Source of the DNA: Paludibacter sp.
GTDB taxonomy: Bacteria; Bacteroidota; Bacteroidia; Bacteroidales; Paludibacteraceae
Assembly (NCBI GenBank): GCA_028748945.1
Contig: JAQTOL010000147.1
Coordinates: forward strand, 1 to 7,566
Length of the DNA stretch: 7,566 nucleotides
Direction of reading: 5' to 3'
The position numbers were made by a program, and so were the translations under genes. How positions within the stretch are numbered: the first letter of the stretch is position 1; every line of letters begins with the position of its first letter. Below the pieces are notes generated by a model that was not told the origin of the DNA, did not search any database, and saw only the letters and a list, made by a program, of their open reading frames with translations. Positions 1-7,205 of the stretch are shown here, piece by piece.

Positions 1-147
1 GTTCCACTTATCAATTCCGTTTTGGATATTATTGAGGGGCATATCCTAACCGGCATTGCCCGTTTGGTGAATGCTTCGAGTCTGATTGTTTGCATTGCAA
101 TCGGGTTATTTGCATCGATGTTAATACTTGGTTTGACAAAATTATGA
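1..147 (+). CDS. ThrE-type threonine/serine exporter, N-domain protein (DUF1212), 3' end only
   Basis: Reading from base 1 in frame 1 gives 48 residues and then TGA at 145-147. The visible peptide starts with a PLINSVLDIIEGH segment, followed by a hydrophobic stretch (SLIVCIAIGLFASMLILGL) that would be the last membrane helix. A P-L-I-N-x-V-x-D-x-x-x-G-H motif is typical of the DUF1212/ThrE domain, which in Corynebacterium ThrE is fused to a DUF3815 domain and exports threonine and serine across the cytoplasmic membrane by proton motive force. In many Bacteroidota the two domains are separate genes, as here. The stop codon overlaps the start of the next gene (ATGA at 144-147), which implies translational coupling. 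The start and promoter lie outside the window. Family assignment rests on this short tail and on the neighbour. Confidence 0.8.
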   Translation, partial: VPLINSVLDIIEGHILTGIARLVNASSLIVCIAIGLFASMLILGLTKL

Positions 148-635
148 ACTCAGATATGTTTCGAATGATCCTTTTTGATGGTCTGCTGGCAGCAATAGCG
201 GCCATCGGTTTCGCTGTCATTTCAAATCCATCGCGCAAATCGGTTTTTGTCTCCGCCTTATTAGCTGCCATTGGACATGCCACCCGTTTTTTCCTGATTA
301 AATCAGGAATGGAGATATCACTTGCCACTTTTGTAGCAGCCTCTTGCATAGGATTGATGAGTGTTTTATTTGCCAAACTGATTCATTGCCCGGCCGAAGT
401 ATTTTCATTTCCCTCTTTACTACCCATGATTCCCGGGTTATTTGCTTACCGTACCATTTTGGGCTTGATAAAATTCATGCAAAATTCCGATGTTGTAAAG
501 TCACAACAATACATGCTGGATATCTTTCATAACGGATTGACCACCCTGTTTATACTTTTGGCATTGGTTATCGGAGTCTCGTTGCCCGTTTTACTTTTCC
601 CAAAATACTCATTCAGGGTGACAAGAAGATATTAA
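144..635 (+). CDS. ThrE_2-type (DUF3815) small membrane subunit of split threonine/serine exporter
   Basis: This is a 163-residue integral membrane protein. The same frame is open from an ATG at 90, but the ATG at 144 is preferred because it overlaps the preceding stop as ATGA and places the first membrane helix at residues 10-26. Further hydrophobic segments lie at about 34-52, 58-80, 90-108 and 133-152. The motif FPSLLPMIPG (residues 89-98), followed by YRT, is characteristic of the DUF3815/ThrE_2 domain; the segment around A-A-I-G-H (41-45) also fits. Length agrees with stand-alone members of the family. It most likely pairs with the DUF1212 protein encoded immediately upstream to make the full exporter in the inner membrane. 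The substrate (threonine/serine) is inferred from the family and was not shown for this organism. It ends with a basic tail (RVTRRY). Confidence 0.9.
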   Translation: MNSDMFRMILFDGLLAAIAAIGFAVISNPSRKSVFVSALLAAIGHATRFFLIKSGMEISLATFVAASCIGLMSVLFAKLIHCPAEVFSFPSLLPMIPGLFAYRTILGLIKFMQNSDVVKSQQYMLDIFHNGLTTLFILLALVIGVSLPVLLFPKYSFRVTRRY

Positions 636-651
636 CATGAAACAGTAAATG

Positions 652-673
652 AGGCTGCCTAAAAAGACAACCT
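652..673 (-). terminator. Candidate hairpin terminator between the convergent genes
   Basis: The arms at 652-659 and 666-673 enclose a 6-nt loop. Read as minus-strand RNA all eight pairs form, two of them G-U. Read as plus-strand RNA the same two positions become A-C mismatches. The element therefore favours the minus-strand gene ending at 726. No good U-tract follows, so termination may be weak. It resembles a decayed copy of the hairpin at 3883-3912. Confidence 0.4.
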
Positions 674-725
674 ACACGGGACAATCTACAATCATGTTTA
701 ATCCCGAGTTTCTAATAAATCGCAG

Positions 726-1061
726 TTAACTGATTTTCTCAACCACTACAGCCGTTCCATATGCCAACACTTCGGTCAGACCACTCATCACGTCATTGGC
801 ATCGTAACGCATATTGATAATGGCATTGCAACCCATTTCCCTGCCGTGCTGGATCATTAGTTGATAAGCTTCTTCACGTGCCCGTTCGCACAATTCGGTG
901 TAAATGGCATTTTTACCGCCAAATATCGTCATAAAACTTCCTGCAATGTTTCCCACAATGCTACGTGAACGAACTGTGATGCCGCGTACCAGTCCCAATT
1001 GTTTTACAACCCGGTAACCTTCTAACGAGTTACTCGTGGTAATTAATGTTGTTTCGTTCAT
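726..1061 (-). CDS. YbjQ/UPF0145 family protein
   Basis: This is a 111-residue soluble protein matching the compact UPF0145/YbjQ family (usual length about 100-110). It opens with a beta-strand segment (TTLITTSNSLEGYRVVKQLGLVRGITV). A central helix carries YTELCERAREEAYQLM (residues 54-69). The family hallmark GCNAIINMRYD follows at 77-87, and a C-terminal strand ends in AVVVEK. The family has sometimes been labelled a heavy-metal-binding domain, and known structures are small ring-like oligomers, but the cellular role is not established. I see no convincing metal-binding cluster here: the only cysteines are at 58 and 78. It is transcribed convergently with the exporter genes and is separated from the T9SS genes by a terminator, so it is probably monocistronic. 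The ATG at 1061 gives the expected full-length N-terminus. Confidence 0.92.
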   Translation of the reverse strand: MNETTLITTSNSLEGYRVVKQLGLVRGITVRSRSIVGNIAGSFMTIFGGKNAIYTELCERAREEAYQLMIQHGREMGCNAIINMRYDANDVMSGLTEVLAYGTAVVVEKIS

Positions 1062-1183
1062 AATTTCTGAAGTTGTTTATTTATTTGAATAAAAGAAATT
1101 CAATAAAATTCTTAAACATCAAGAATCACAGGTATCAATCAGATTATCTGAAACGGAAATACTAACTCCGTGATTTAGATACG

Positions 1184-1215
1184 CAAAATTACTACTAATT
1201 TGAGATAATTACAAA
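1184..1215 (-). promoter_or_regulatory. Bacteroidota-type promoter for the YbjQ gene
   Basis: On the minus strand, TTTG (complement of 1212-1215) is followed after 20 nt by TAATTTTG (complement of 1184-1191), an exact match to the Bacteroidota -33/-7 consensus (TTTG, TAnnTTTG). Transcription would begin near 1177, giving a leader of about 115 nt before the ATG at 1061. Confidence 0.6.
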
Positions 1216-1235
1216 AGATTACCTGAAATTTAATG

Positions 1236-1246
1236 TTACCGGGTAA
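1236..1246. promoter_or_regulatory. Small palindrome upstream of the YbjQ promoter
   Basis: TTACC-G-GGTAA is a perfect 5-1-5 inverted repeat about 20 bp upstream of the -33 element. It could be an operator half-site pair, but a palindrome this short can arise by chance. Confidence 0.2.
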
Positions 1247-1249
1247 AAG

Positions 1250-1279
1250 TAAATAGTCCGTTTATCAAAATAAATAGTC
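1250..1279. repeat. Two direct copies of TAAATAGTC, 21 bp apart
   Basis: The nonamer occurs at 1250-1258 and 1271-1279, start to start 21 bp, which is two helical turns. It lies upstream of the YbjQ promoter, where an activator could bind both copies on one face of the DNA. No regulator is recognisable. Confidence 0.35.
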
Positions 1280-1307
1280 GACCTCATTTTCAACGCTCAA
1301 TAAAACA

Positions 1308-1337
1308 ATAAAGCCCGGGTTTAAAACCGGGCTTTAT
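1308..1337 (-). terminator. Rho-independent terminator of the trefoil T9SS gene
   Basis: An 11-bp perfect stem (1308-1318 with 1327-1337) with a GCCCGG core and an 8-nt loop. On the minus strand it is followed by a T-rich run (TGTTTTATT). It lies 122 nt beyond the stop codon at 1460, an unusually long gap. It separates this gene from the YbjQ gene. Confidence 0.8.
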
Positions 1338-1459
1338 CCAATGATTCAAAATTATCCTTTTGCTGTCATAATATTTATGCGCAAAAGATTATTTAATTGG
1401 TCTGAACTATCAATCAGTCTTAAAAAACGATACCCGTATTAAAAGACCAATCAATCATG

Positions 1460-3748
1460 TTATAATATTACTTTTAATACAACTGTATTTACTTTTATTA
1501 AATAGATACCCGATTTCAAATTGATAGTTGTAATATCTGAGCCGGCTTTTAATTGTTTAATTAACTGACCATTTACATTGTAAACGCTTAAGTTGTCCCC
1601 CATATTAGTTCCATGAACATGGACAGATTGCCCTGTTTTGACAGCATAAAGAGTACGTGGCGCATCTACATTTTGAATGGCAGTAGTTCCTTCCACTATT
1701 GATAAGTCAGCAAGTGCACCCAATAAAGTTACATTATTCTTAACTGTAAAGTAATATATACCCGATGTCGTCGGAGTGAATGTAAAACTTGCATTATGCA
1801 AATCCAACAAATCAGTCGATGCAACAGTAAAATCATTCGAACAAACAGATGTTCCCGAATTATCACTTGCCGTATTAATTCCAAAAGTGAATGTGGCGGT
1901 AGTGTCAGCAGGTACTACTGAATTCCAGGCATATTTTCCAGAGAATGTATAGGTTTTAGCTCCCTCTAATTTTACCGGGTAACTGTAAACACCTGAATCA
2001 CCAACTGCTCCGTCCCAACGTACATACATGATGCGTCCTTTATAGGCAATAGTGTCTTTTAAAACACCTGATGAAGTTGTATCAGCTAACGAGAAATAAT
2101 TTACAGGATTATCGATATATCTGACAGTACCGGCTGTAGTTGAATTGGCTGAAACCCATGTTGCATTTGCACACTTCCATCCCCATTGACTTGGATTTGA
2201 TCTGGTTGAATTAGTCTCACCGCGGGCCGCCCAATCGCTAAAACTTAATTGAGCGTATTTGAAAGAATATATGGTAGTGCTCAGTCCATCGCCCGAAACA
2301 CAACTTACATTCGCTGTAGGAGAATCGGTTGAAACAGCTGCTGAATTATTATCAATGAATGCAACAGTTGACTTTGATGTTCCTGTTATTGTAATGCTGT
2401 TTTCATCTGCCGGAGCCAAAACATCGTATGAATGCACAGCGCTTTCAAAACTTTGATTCAGTAATCCCGCACTTAAAGAAACACTTGATAATTCAGAATT
2501 CGTTTTATCCGTGCTTTCAGACAAAGAAACAAGAGACCATTCACAATAGGGTTTTGCCGTCGGATCAGCCGTAAATGTTTTATCATCATACAGTCTGCTG
2601 TTGACAATAATATCATCTGTTCCTAAAGCTTTTCCGGTTACAAAATTAGAAATTGAATACGCACCGTTAGCCTGTTTTACCATTTTCCAGATAGCCTCGT
2701 CGGAAGCATGTCCATATTCGGTATTCCAACCACTGGTAGCTACTTTCTTTAACATAGCATATTCTCCATCCTGCACAATATAAAAAAGACTATCAATTAT
2801 AGCCGGATGTACCGGACGTAGTAAGAAGTATTGTTTGTAATTTTCTAAATTGCTCACTTCTAAGGCAGGATTATTAATCGAATCGCTGCTGACGACTAAT
2901 CCACAAGCTTTATTTGTTATAAAATAACGTTCATAACTTTTTACAGGTGTAACTTTTACCGTATCTAAATTATTCGTTACTCCGCCAAGTGTGTAAGAAA
3001 ATACAACTGTCCCGGTGTCGCCTACAGCTGCTGTTGTAGCCATAATTACCACCTGAGCTTTACCTGAGCCTGCAGTAAAATCTGTCGGGGTGAATGTACT
3101 TTTGCTCAAGGTATACCCGGCGGATACAGTGGCATTTATATTGTAATTCTGACCGGTTGCAAAAATTTCAAGAGGATATGGTTGAAGATCCTTTTCAATC
3201 TCAATCACCAGATTCTTATCCAGCACACTAAATACCGGAGTATTATCTATTGTAGCAACCTTTAATGAAAATAAACCGTTAGCATTGTCAACGGCCTTAT
3301 CGCAGTACAAAGACGATCCACTGGTAATTGCATCCGAGGCAAGGTATTTACTGTTAGCATTTAACATAAGACGAATTCCTGTTGCATCCGGTCCACTAAT
3401 AACCCATTCTGAATTTAAATCTGTGGTGGTCGGTTCGAAGATAACAGACCATGAATCCCAAGTAACATTCGAAACTTTGTTCAAATATTTACCTTCACCA
3501 TCCTGAAGATAATAAGTATCTGTTTTACCAGCCACAGGAATAAAAAAGAATGCCTGGGAACTTTGATTCGTCAATGTCAGCACGACGGGCTGGGTAGTGG
3601 AAAATCCTCCGGATATGGCAGGCCCAACAACTAAATTGGAGTTTGTTTGTACAATATTGTACATAACACTGGGATCGGGCACAAAATTTTGTGCATATCC
3701 TGTGCTGATTGCCAAAAACAGGCAAATCATTGAGAAAAGTTTTTTCAT
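1460..3748 (-). CDS. T9SS-secreted protein with two beta-trefoil-like modules and C-terminal sorting domain
   Basis: A 762-residue exported protein. A signal peptide (MKKLFSMICLFLAISTGYA, cut before Q20) is followed by a beta-trefoil/ricin-like module (about 22-166). Next come an Ig-like segment (172-268), a second trefoil-like module (270-410), a cadherin-like beta-sandwich with the L-S-S-V-S-L-S-x-G pattern (418-498), and a jelly-roll-like region (500-688). A type A T9SS sorting domain ends it (about 690-762, with VYNVNGQLI and SGIYLIKV). The sorting domain would direct passage through the type IX outer-membrane channel and probably attachment to surface lipopolysaccharide. No catalytic motif is visible, so glycan binding or adhesion is inferred from the modules; the trefoil calls rest on sequence pattern only. 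The ATG at 3748 begins exactly at the signal peptide. It has its own promoter and terminator, and its sorting domain is clearly diverged from that of the two upstream paralogues. Confidence 0.88.
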   Translation of the reverse strand: MKKLFSMICLFLAISTGYAQNFVPDPSVMYNIVQTNSNLVVGPAISGGFSTTQPVVLTLTNQSSQAFFFIPVAGKTDTYYLQDGEGKYLNKVSNVTWDSWSVIFEPTTTDLNSEWVISGPDATGIRLMLNANSKYLASDAITSGSSLYCDKAVDNANGLFSLKVATIDNTPVFSVLDKNLVIEIEKDLQPYPLEIFATGQNYNINATVSAGYTLSKSTFTPTDFTAGSGKAQVVIMATTAAVGDTGTVVFSYTLGGVTNNLDTVKVTPVKSYERYFITNKACGLVVSSDSINNPALEVSNLENYKQYFLLRPVHPAIIDSLFYIVQDGEYAMLKKVATSGWNTEYGHASDEAIWKMVKQANGAYSISNFVTGKALGTDDIIVNSRLYDDKTFTADPTAKPYCEWSLVSLSESTDKTNSELSSVSLSAGLLNQSFESAVHSYDVLAPADENSITITGTSKSTVAFIDNNSAAVSTDSPTANVSCVSGDGLSTTIYSFKYAQLSFSDWAARGETNSTRSNPSQWGWKCANATWVSANSTTAGTVRYIDNPVNYFSLADTTSSGVLKDTIAYKGRIMYVRWDGAVGDSGVYSYPVKLEGAKTYTFSGKYAWNSVVPADTTATFTFGINTASDNSGTSVCSNDFTVASTDLLDLHNASFTFTPTTSGIYYFTVKNNVTLLGALADLSIVEGTTAIQNVDAPRTLYAVKTGQSVHVHGTNMGDNLSVYNVNGQLIKQLKAGSDITTINLKSGIYLIKVNTVVLKVIL

Positions 3749-3794
3749 GATACTGATTTTTAATGTTTATAAATTTGAATCGTTCTTATACCTG

Positions 3795-3823
3795 CAAAAG
3801 TATGCTATATTATACATGTTAAA
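3795..3823 (-). promoter_or_regulatory. Promoter of the trefoil T9SS gene
   Basis: The minus strand carries TACTTTTG (complement of 3795-3802), an exact TAnnTTTG -7 element. A weak -33-like TTTA (complement of 3820-3823) lies 17 nt upstream. The predicted start near 3788 gives a leader of about 40 nt. It lies between the preceding gene's terminator and this ATG, so the gene can be expressed independently. Confidence 0.6.
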
Positions 3824-3882
3824 GATGAAAATAATGTCATTTTGGATTACAATAAATTTTTTTTGTATATTCATAAGAAAAA

Positions 3883-3912
3883 AAGAGGCTGTCTAAAAGT
3901 AGACAGCCTCTT
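3883..3912 (-). terminator. Strong rho-independent terminator of the 996-residue T9SS gene
   Basis: A perfect 12-bp stem (3883-3894 with 3901-3912, arm AAGAGGCTGTCT) with a 6-nt loop. On the minus strand it is followed by an uninterrupted T run and then CTTATG. It begins 20 nt beyond the stop codon at 3933. Confidence 0.9.
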
Positions 3913-3932
3913 AATCTAATTATTAGAAGATA

Positions 3933-6923
3933 TTATTTCACAACTTTGAAAGTAGCCTGTTTCCCGTCGTTGATAACATTTATCAGGTATACGCCCGAAG
4001 GAAGATTTACATTCATCACTTTTTGATTCAGACCTGCATCAAACATTGATTTGTTTTTTGCAACCAACATTCCCTGTACGTTGTAAATGTTGAACTCAAC
4101 TGTTCCGGCAGCTCTCAATTCGAAATCAGCAACTATTGTATTAGATGTTGTAAATACTTTCGTTGCTTCAATACCCACAGTTTTTATACTGTTAACTATA
4201 CCCAAGTCATACAATTCATAATTGTCAATGTATGCAACCTTACCTGTAGCTGCTGCGTCAACGTTGTTGATAGTGAAGAAATTTGCTACTGCACCAACAC
4301 CTGCTGTAAATGTAGTATCAATTGTAATCCAGTTAGTTCCACTTTGTGGTATGGACATTGAGAAATCGGGACTTGTACCTTTGGCCAACATTCCAAGCGT
4401 TCCATCTACTGTTTTTACCATAACACGTACTCTGTATTTATGATTTGCAGTCCAATTAACAGATGACACATCTAAAGCCGCTCCATCAGGGTAACCGTTT
4501 GTTGTTGCATCAAACTTAACACAGGCAGCACCACAATATGCTTCTCCCAAAACTACAGATTTGTGTCCCCAACCTCCAAATCCGGAAAGATCATTCAAAT
4601 AAGGATCCGGGATAAGATTTGTCAAAGTCGAATAAAGAGGAGTAAAACAGCTAAGATCAGCTGATGTATTTACAGTTACATTTTGTGTCAGTGTAGCACT
4701 GGTTGCAGAAATTACTCCATTAGTAATAACTGTAGCATTATCAAATGTAGCTGTAATCACAGCTCCTGCGGCAACTTCGGCAGCAGTTAAACTGGTTTTA
4801 TCAAGACTAATACCAGCCGGTGCAGTTAATGTAAGGGCTGAAGTCAGATTTCCACCGGAAACATTAAACGTTTTCGTAAGATGATTTGGATCAAAGAATA
4901 AAGTAGTCGGAGCTAATACTACATATGGAGTACCATCGCTTACATAGCTAAGTCTGAAATTATCGACAGCCACATAGTTTCCCCCGTTTAATACCTTATA
5001 TCCAATTTCTAATTGATTGTTAGTCACTTTAACTAAAACAGTGTAATCATTTGGTGAAAATACTTCTACAGAATCCATATTAGCATAAACAAATGCGCCA
5101 CCAGTGGTTACCGGATTATTTAATGCGGCAGCTGTTAAGTTATATACTCCGTTAGGAATGTTTTTAATTGTTTGAGATAACTTCAAACCTGTCCAGTTTC
5201 CTGAGCTTTGCCATTTTTCAACATAATAGGTTCCGGCTTTAAATGAAAAGGAAGTATTGTTTTGTGACGCAAATCCACCTACATTTGTCCAACCGGCAGT
5301 TGCACTGTTCTCAAAACTAGGATTTGAAATAACTGAAGTTGCATCATAAGGTAATGTTGTCCATGTATTAATTCTTGTCTGCAACAAAATAGCAGCATGA
5401 ACAGCAGCAATGGCATCATTCAAAGCTGTTACCTGAGTTGCAATTTCAGTAGTAGTTGCAGCAACATTATCGTAAACTACCTGAGCTGCTGACACAGCTG
5501 TACTAAGATTTGGATAAACGGTGGTAGATCCTACTGTTACCGGATTGGCAACCATTACCTTGGCTGAGTCAAGTGCGCTTTTCAAAACAGATTTAGGACC
5601 AGTTCCCAGGTAAATTACCTGAAAATTATCTACTGATACCCAGTTACCGGTTGTTTTTACCGCATAACCAATATTCAATGTATTATTTGTAACTGTAGTT
5701 TGAACGGTATAATTGTTTAGTTCAAATACTTCAACAGAATCAGCATTTGCAAAAACATATGCTTTACCCGGATAGGCAACAGGTGTTGATTGTTGAACAG
5801 CTTGTGCAGCTGCAGTTATTTTGTACATACCATTAGGAACATTTTTAAGCACTTGTGACAAATTTATATTTGACTGTGTACCGGGATTTGCCACCCATTT
5901 TTCCAAATAATAAGTACCGGCTTTAAATGCACCAATATTCGAATTATTTGCTCTGCCAAGTCCTCCCAAGCTGGTCCATCCGACAGACAGCTCTGATTCA
6001 AAACTAGGGTTTGAAATAATTGAAGTTGCAGCGTATGGTAAATTTGTCCATGAATTAGTTCTGGCTTCAAGTGTAATTGCGCCATTAACTGCAGCAATCG
6101 CAGCTGTTAATGCACTTTCTTGCGCTGCAACCTCAACTAAAGTTGCGGCGGCATTGTCATATACCAATTGAGCAGCATTAATTGCAGTAGTTAAATCAGC
6201 ATAAACAGTAGAAGTACCTACCGGTTGAGGATTGCCTGACATTGTAGTTGCTGTTGCAAGAAGTCCTTGTAATGTTGTTTTATCGACCTGATTAAATTTC
6301 AACAATTTAACATTATCTACAAAAAGTATCGGACTAGAAGTTGAACCTACATTAGCTGTTTTATTATATCCCATACGGAACGTCACATCTTTAGCTGAAG
6401 TCAGAGTAAAAGTCAGACTATGATTTTTCCAGGTATTAATTGCAGTAGGAAGATCATCGTATGTAGCTGTACCATCAATGATAAAACCACAACGACTTGC
6501 CTGACTTGTAACTACCTGGGCCAAATATGAATCCCATGTCATTGTATACTTTCCAATCGGTAAATTTACTGTTTGTGAAATATATAGTTCGGCAGGTCCC
6601 CAGTGTACTTTCACTCCAAGAAGCGTCGAATTTCCGGTCGTTACTGAACTTGCATTTACCGGGGCAGTTCCCAATGCACCTGTAACACTTTCGTATCCAA
6701 CAGTAGCAAGTTTATTATAATTTAAAACTCCTGCAACTGGTGTTTCTACCCAACCAGCAACATCATAAATTGTATTATCAACTGCTGCACCCGTAGGGCT
6801 GGTTTCAAAATCTGCATTAGTCAGATAAGTTGATGTAACATCAGTTGTTTGCGCCTGTACGCTCAGGGAGCCGACACATGCGGCAAAAAGTACCGCCATT
6901 GATAAGTAAAATTTTCTTTTCAT
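3933..6923 (-). CDS. Large T9SS-secreted multimodular protein with duplicated linker/jelly-roll units
   Basis: A 996-residue exported protein. The frame is open from an ATG at 6956, but the ATG at 6923 is chosen because it starts a canonical signal peptide (MKRKFYLSMAVLFAAC... cut after VQA24); the longer start would put 11 extra residues in front. The order is: jelly-roll carbohydrate-binding-like module (29-210), FIVAR-like helical segment (213-290), jelly-roll (291-439), second helical segment (443-518), second jelly-roll (519-661), Ig-like domain (664-755), CBM4/9-like module (767-907), and T9SS type A sorting domain (913-996, with FNIYNVQGMLV and SGVYLINV). The modules suggest a surface-exposed, glycan-binding or adhesive protein; no enzyme domain is visible. 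Cysteines are few (145, 759, 797, 801 in the mature part). It is a paralogue of the gene cut by the right edge. Its own terminator follows, and a leader with a candidate promoter precedes it. Confidence 0.88.
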   Translation of the reverse strand: MKRKFYLSMAVLFAACVGSLSVQAQTTDVTSTYLTNADFETSPTGAAVDNTIYDVAGWVETPVAGVLNYNKLATVGYESVTGALGTAPVNASSVTTGNSTLLGVKVHWGPAELYISQTVNLPIGKYTMTWDSYLAQVVTSQASRCGFIIDGTATYDDLPTAINTWKNHSLTFTLTSAKDVTFRMGYNKTANVGSTSSPILFVDNVKLLKFNQVDKTTLQGLLATATTMSGNPQPVGTSTVYADLTTAINAAQLVYDNAAATLVEVAAQESALTAAIAAVNGAITLEARTNSWTNLPYAATSIISNPSFESELSVGWTSLGGLGRANNSNIGAFKAGTYYLEKWVANPGTQSNINLSQVLKNVPNGMYKITAAAQAVQQSTPVAYPGKAYVFANADSVEVFELNNYTVQTTVTNNTLNIGYAVKTTGNWVSVDNFQVIYLGTGPKSVLKSALDSAKVMVANPVTVGSTTVYPNLSTAVSAAQVVYDNVAATTTEIATQVTALNDAIAAVHAAILLQTRINTWTTLPYDATSVISNPSFENSATAGWTNVGGFASQNNTSFSFKAGTYYVEKWQSSGNWTGLKLSQTIKNIPNGVYNLTAAALNNPVTTGGAFVYANMDSVEVFSPNDYTVLVKVTNNQLEIGYKVLNGGNYVAVDNFRLSYVSDGTPYVVLAPTTLFFDPNHLTKTFNVSGGNLTSALTLTAPAGISLDKTSLTAAEVAAGAVITATFDNATVITNGVISATSATLTQNVTVNTSADLSCFTPLYSTLTNLIPDPYLNDLSGFGGWGHKSVVLGEAYCGAACVKFDATTNGYPDGAALDVSSVNWTANHKYRVRVMVKTVDGTLGMLAKGTSPDFSMSIPQSGTNWITIDTTFTAGVGAVANFFTINNVDAAATGKVAYIDNYELYDLGIVNSIKTVGIEATKVFTTSNTIVADFELRAAGTVEFNIYNVQGMLVAKNKSMFDAGLNQKVMNVNLPSGVYLINVINDGKQATFKVVK
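4941..5597 (-). repeat. Internal repeat unit 2 (helical linker plus jelly-roll)
   Basis: Encodes residues 443-661. It aligns with residues 213-439 along its whole length. Shared landmarks in order: VGST-TVYPNL, VVYDN-AAT, INTWTTLPY, ATSVISNPSFE, FKAGTYYVEKW, LSQTIKNIPNGVY, ANMDSVEVF, NDYTV and VAVDNF. Confidence 0.85.
5607..6287 (-). repeat. Internal repeat unit 1 (helical linker plus jelly-roll)
   Basis: Encodes residues 213-439, the first copy of the duplicated unit. Landmarks matching unit 2 are VGTSTVYADL, LVYDNAAAT, NSWTNLPY, ATSIISNPSFE, FKAGTYYLEKW, LSQVLKNVPNGMY, ANADSVEVF, NNYTV and VSVDNF. The copies have diverged by substitutions and small indels, so the duplication is not recent. 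Confidence 0.85.
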
Positions 6924-6992
6924 AATAAAATAATTTAATTTAGTAATATATATCATTAATCAAACGGTTTCATTTATTAAAATCGATGAATA

Positions 6993-7020
6993 CAAATGAA
7001 TCGATAAATAATCAAATGAA
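6993..7020. repeat. Direct repeat CAAATGAA, 20 bp apart, in the leader/promoter region
   Basis: Exact octamers occur at 6993-7000 and 7013-7020, with a related CAAATGGA at 7041-7048. On the minus strand they read TTCATTTG. They lie downstream of the candidate -7 element, so they could bind a regulator or represent additional weak promoter-like boxes. Confidence 0.3.
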
Positions 7021-7024
7021 GGCT

Positions 7025-7032
7025 CAAAAATA
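7025..7032 (-). promoter_or_regulatory. Candidate -7 element for the 996-residue T9SS gene
   Basis: The minus strand reads TATTTTTG, an exact TAnnTTTG match about 100 nt upstream of the ATG at 6923. No TTTG is found at the proper -33 distance; the nearest T-rich block (GTTTT) sits about 15 nt upstream. The A/T-rich context makes chance matches likely. Confidence 0.4.
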
Positions 7033-7174
7033 TATATTAGCAAATGGAAAACGGGTGAAAAATAAGTCAATAAAGTAGATGACCAAATTGGAGTACTGTT
7101 TTAATTCACAAACAATCGTTTTATTATAAGAAAATCCTGATTACTTAGTTGCATGAGCTAATCTGGCACAAAAA

Positions 7175-7205
7175 AAGGAGCAAACAGACCTGCCATTTGC
7201 TCCTT
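7175..7205 (-). terminator. Rho-independent terminator of the right-edge T9SS gene
   Basis: A perfect 10-bp stem (7175-7184 with 7196-7205, arm AAGGAGCAAA) with an 11-nt loop. On the minus strand a run of T residues and then GTGCC follow. It begins 19 nt beyond the stop codon at 7225. Confidence 0.88.

Larger units (their letters stand above)
1062..1459. other. 398-bp intergenic region: promoter side of the YbjQ gene and 3' region of the trefoil gene
   Basis: I find no supportable gene here. From left to right it holds an A/T-rich leader for the YbjQ gene, its candidate promoter (1184-1215), an 11-bp palindrome (1236-1246), a repeated TAAATAGTC (1250 and 1271), and a strong terminator (1308-1337). 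The remaining 120 bp form the 3' untranslated region of the upstream gene. That stretch contains two further inverted repeats: 7-bp arms at 1357-1363/1381-1387 and 8-bp arms (ATTGGTCT/AGACCAAT) at 1396-1403/1444-1451. These could fold in the mRNA tail between stop codon and terminator. Confidence 0.6.

Noticed and set aside
90..143. Upstream in-frame ATG at 90 for the DUF3815 protein
   Set aside because: It would overlap the DUF1212 coding region by 58 bases; the ATG at 144 overlaps the stop as ATGA and fits the family's N-terminus.
3597..3896. Open frame of 99 codons on the + strand
   Set aside because: It lies mostly antisense to the signal-peptide region of the trefoil gene and its promoter, its product has no recognisable features, and its end runs into the terminator at 3883-3912.
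5864..6097. Open frame of 77 codons on the - strand
   Set aside because: It lies inside the 996-residue gene in another frame, with a biased Leu/Gln/His composition typical of a shadow frame.
4941..6287. Repeats as a CRISPR or satellite array
   Set aside because: The two copies are long, diverged coding units within one open frame, not short identical repeats with spacers.
6873..6875. Possible lipoprotein cysteine at residue 17 of the 996-residue protein
   Set aside because: The preceding residues (L-F-A-A) do not fit a lipobox well because of Phe at -3, and a good signal peptidase I site follows at VQA/Q.
6924..6956. Upstream in-frame ATG at 6956 for the 996-residue protein
   Set aside because: It would add 11 residues ahead of a canonical signal peptide that begins at the ATG ending at 6923; the extra stretch is A/T-rich leader.
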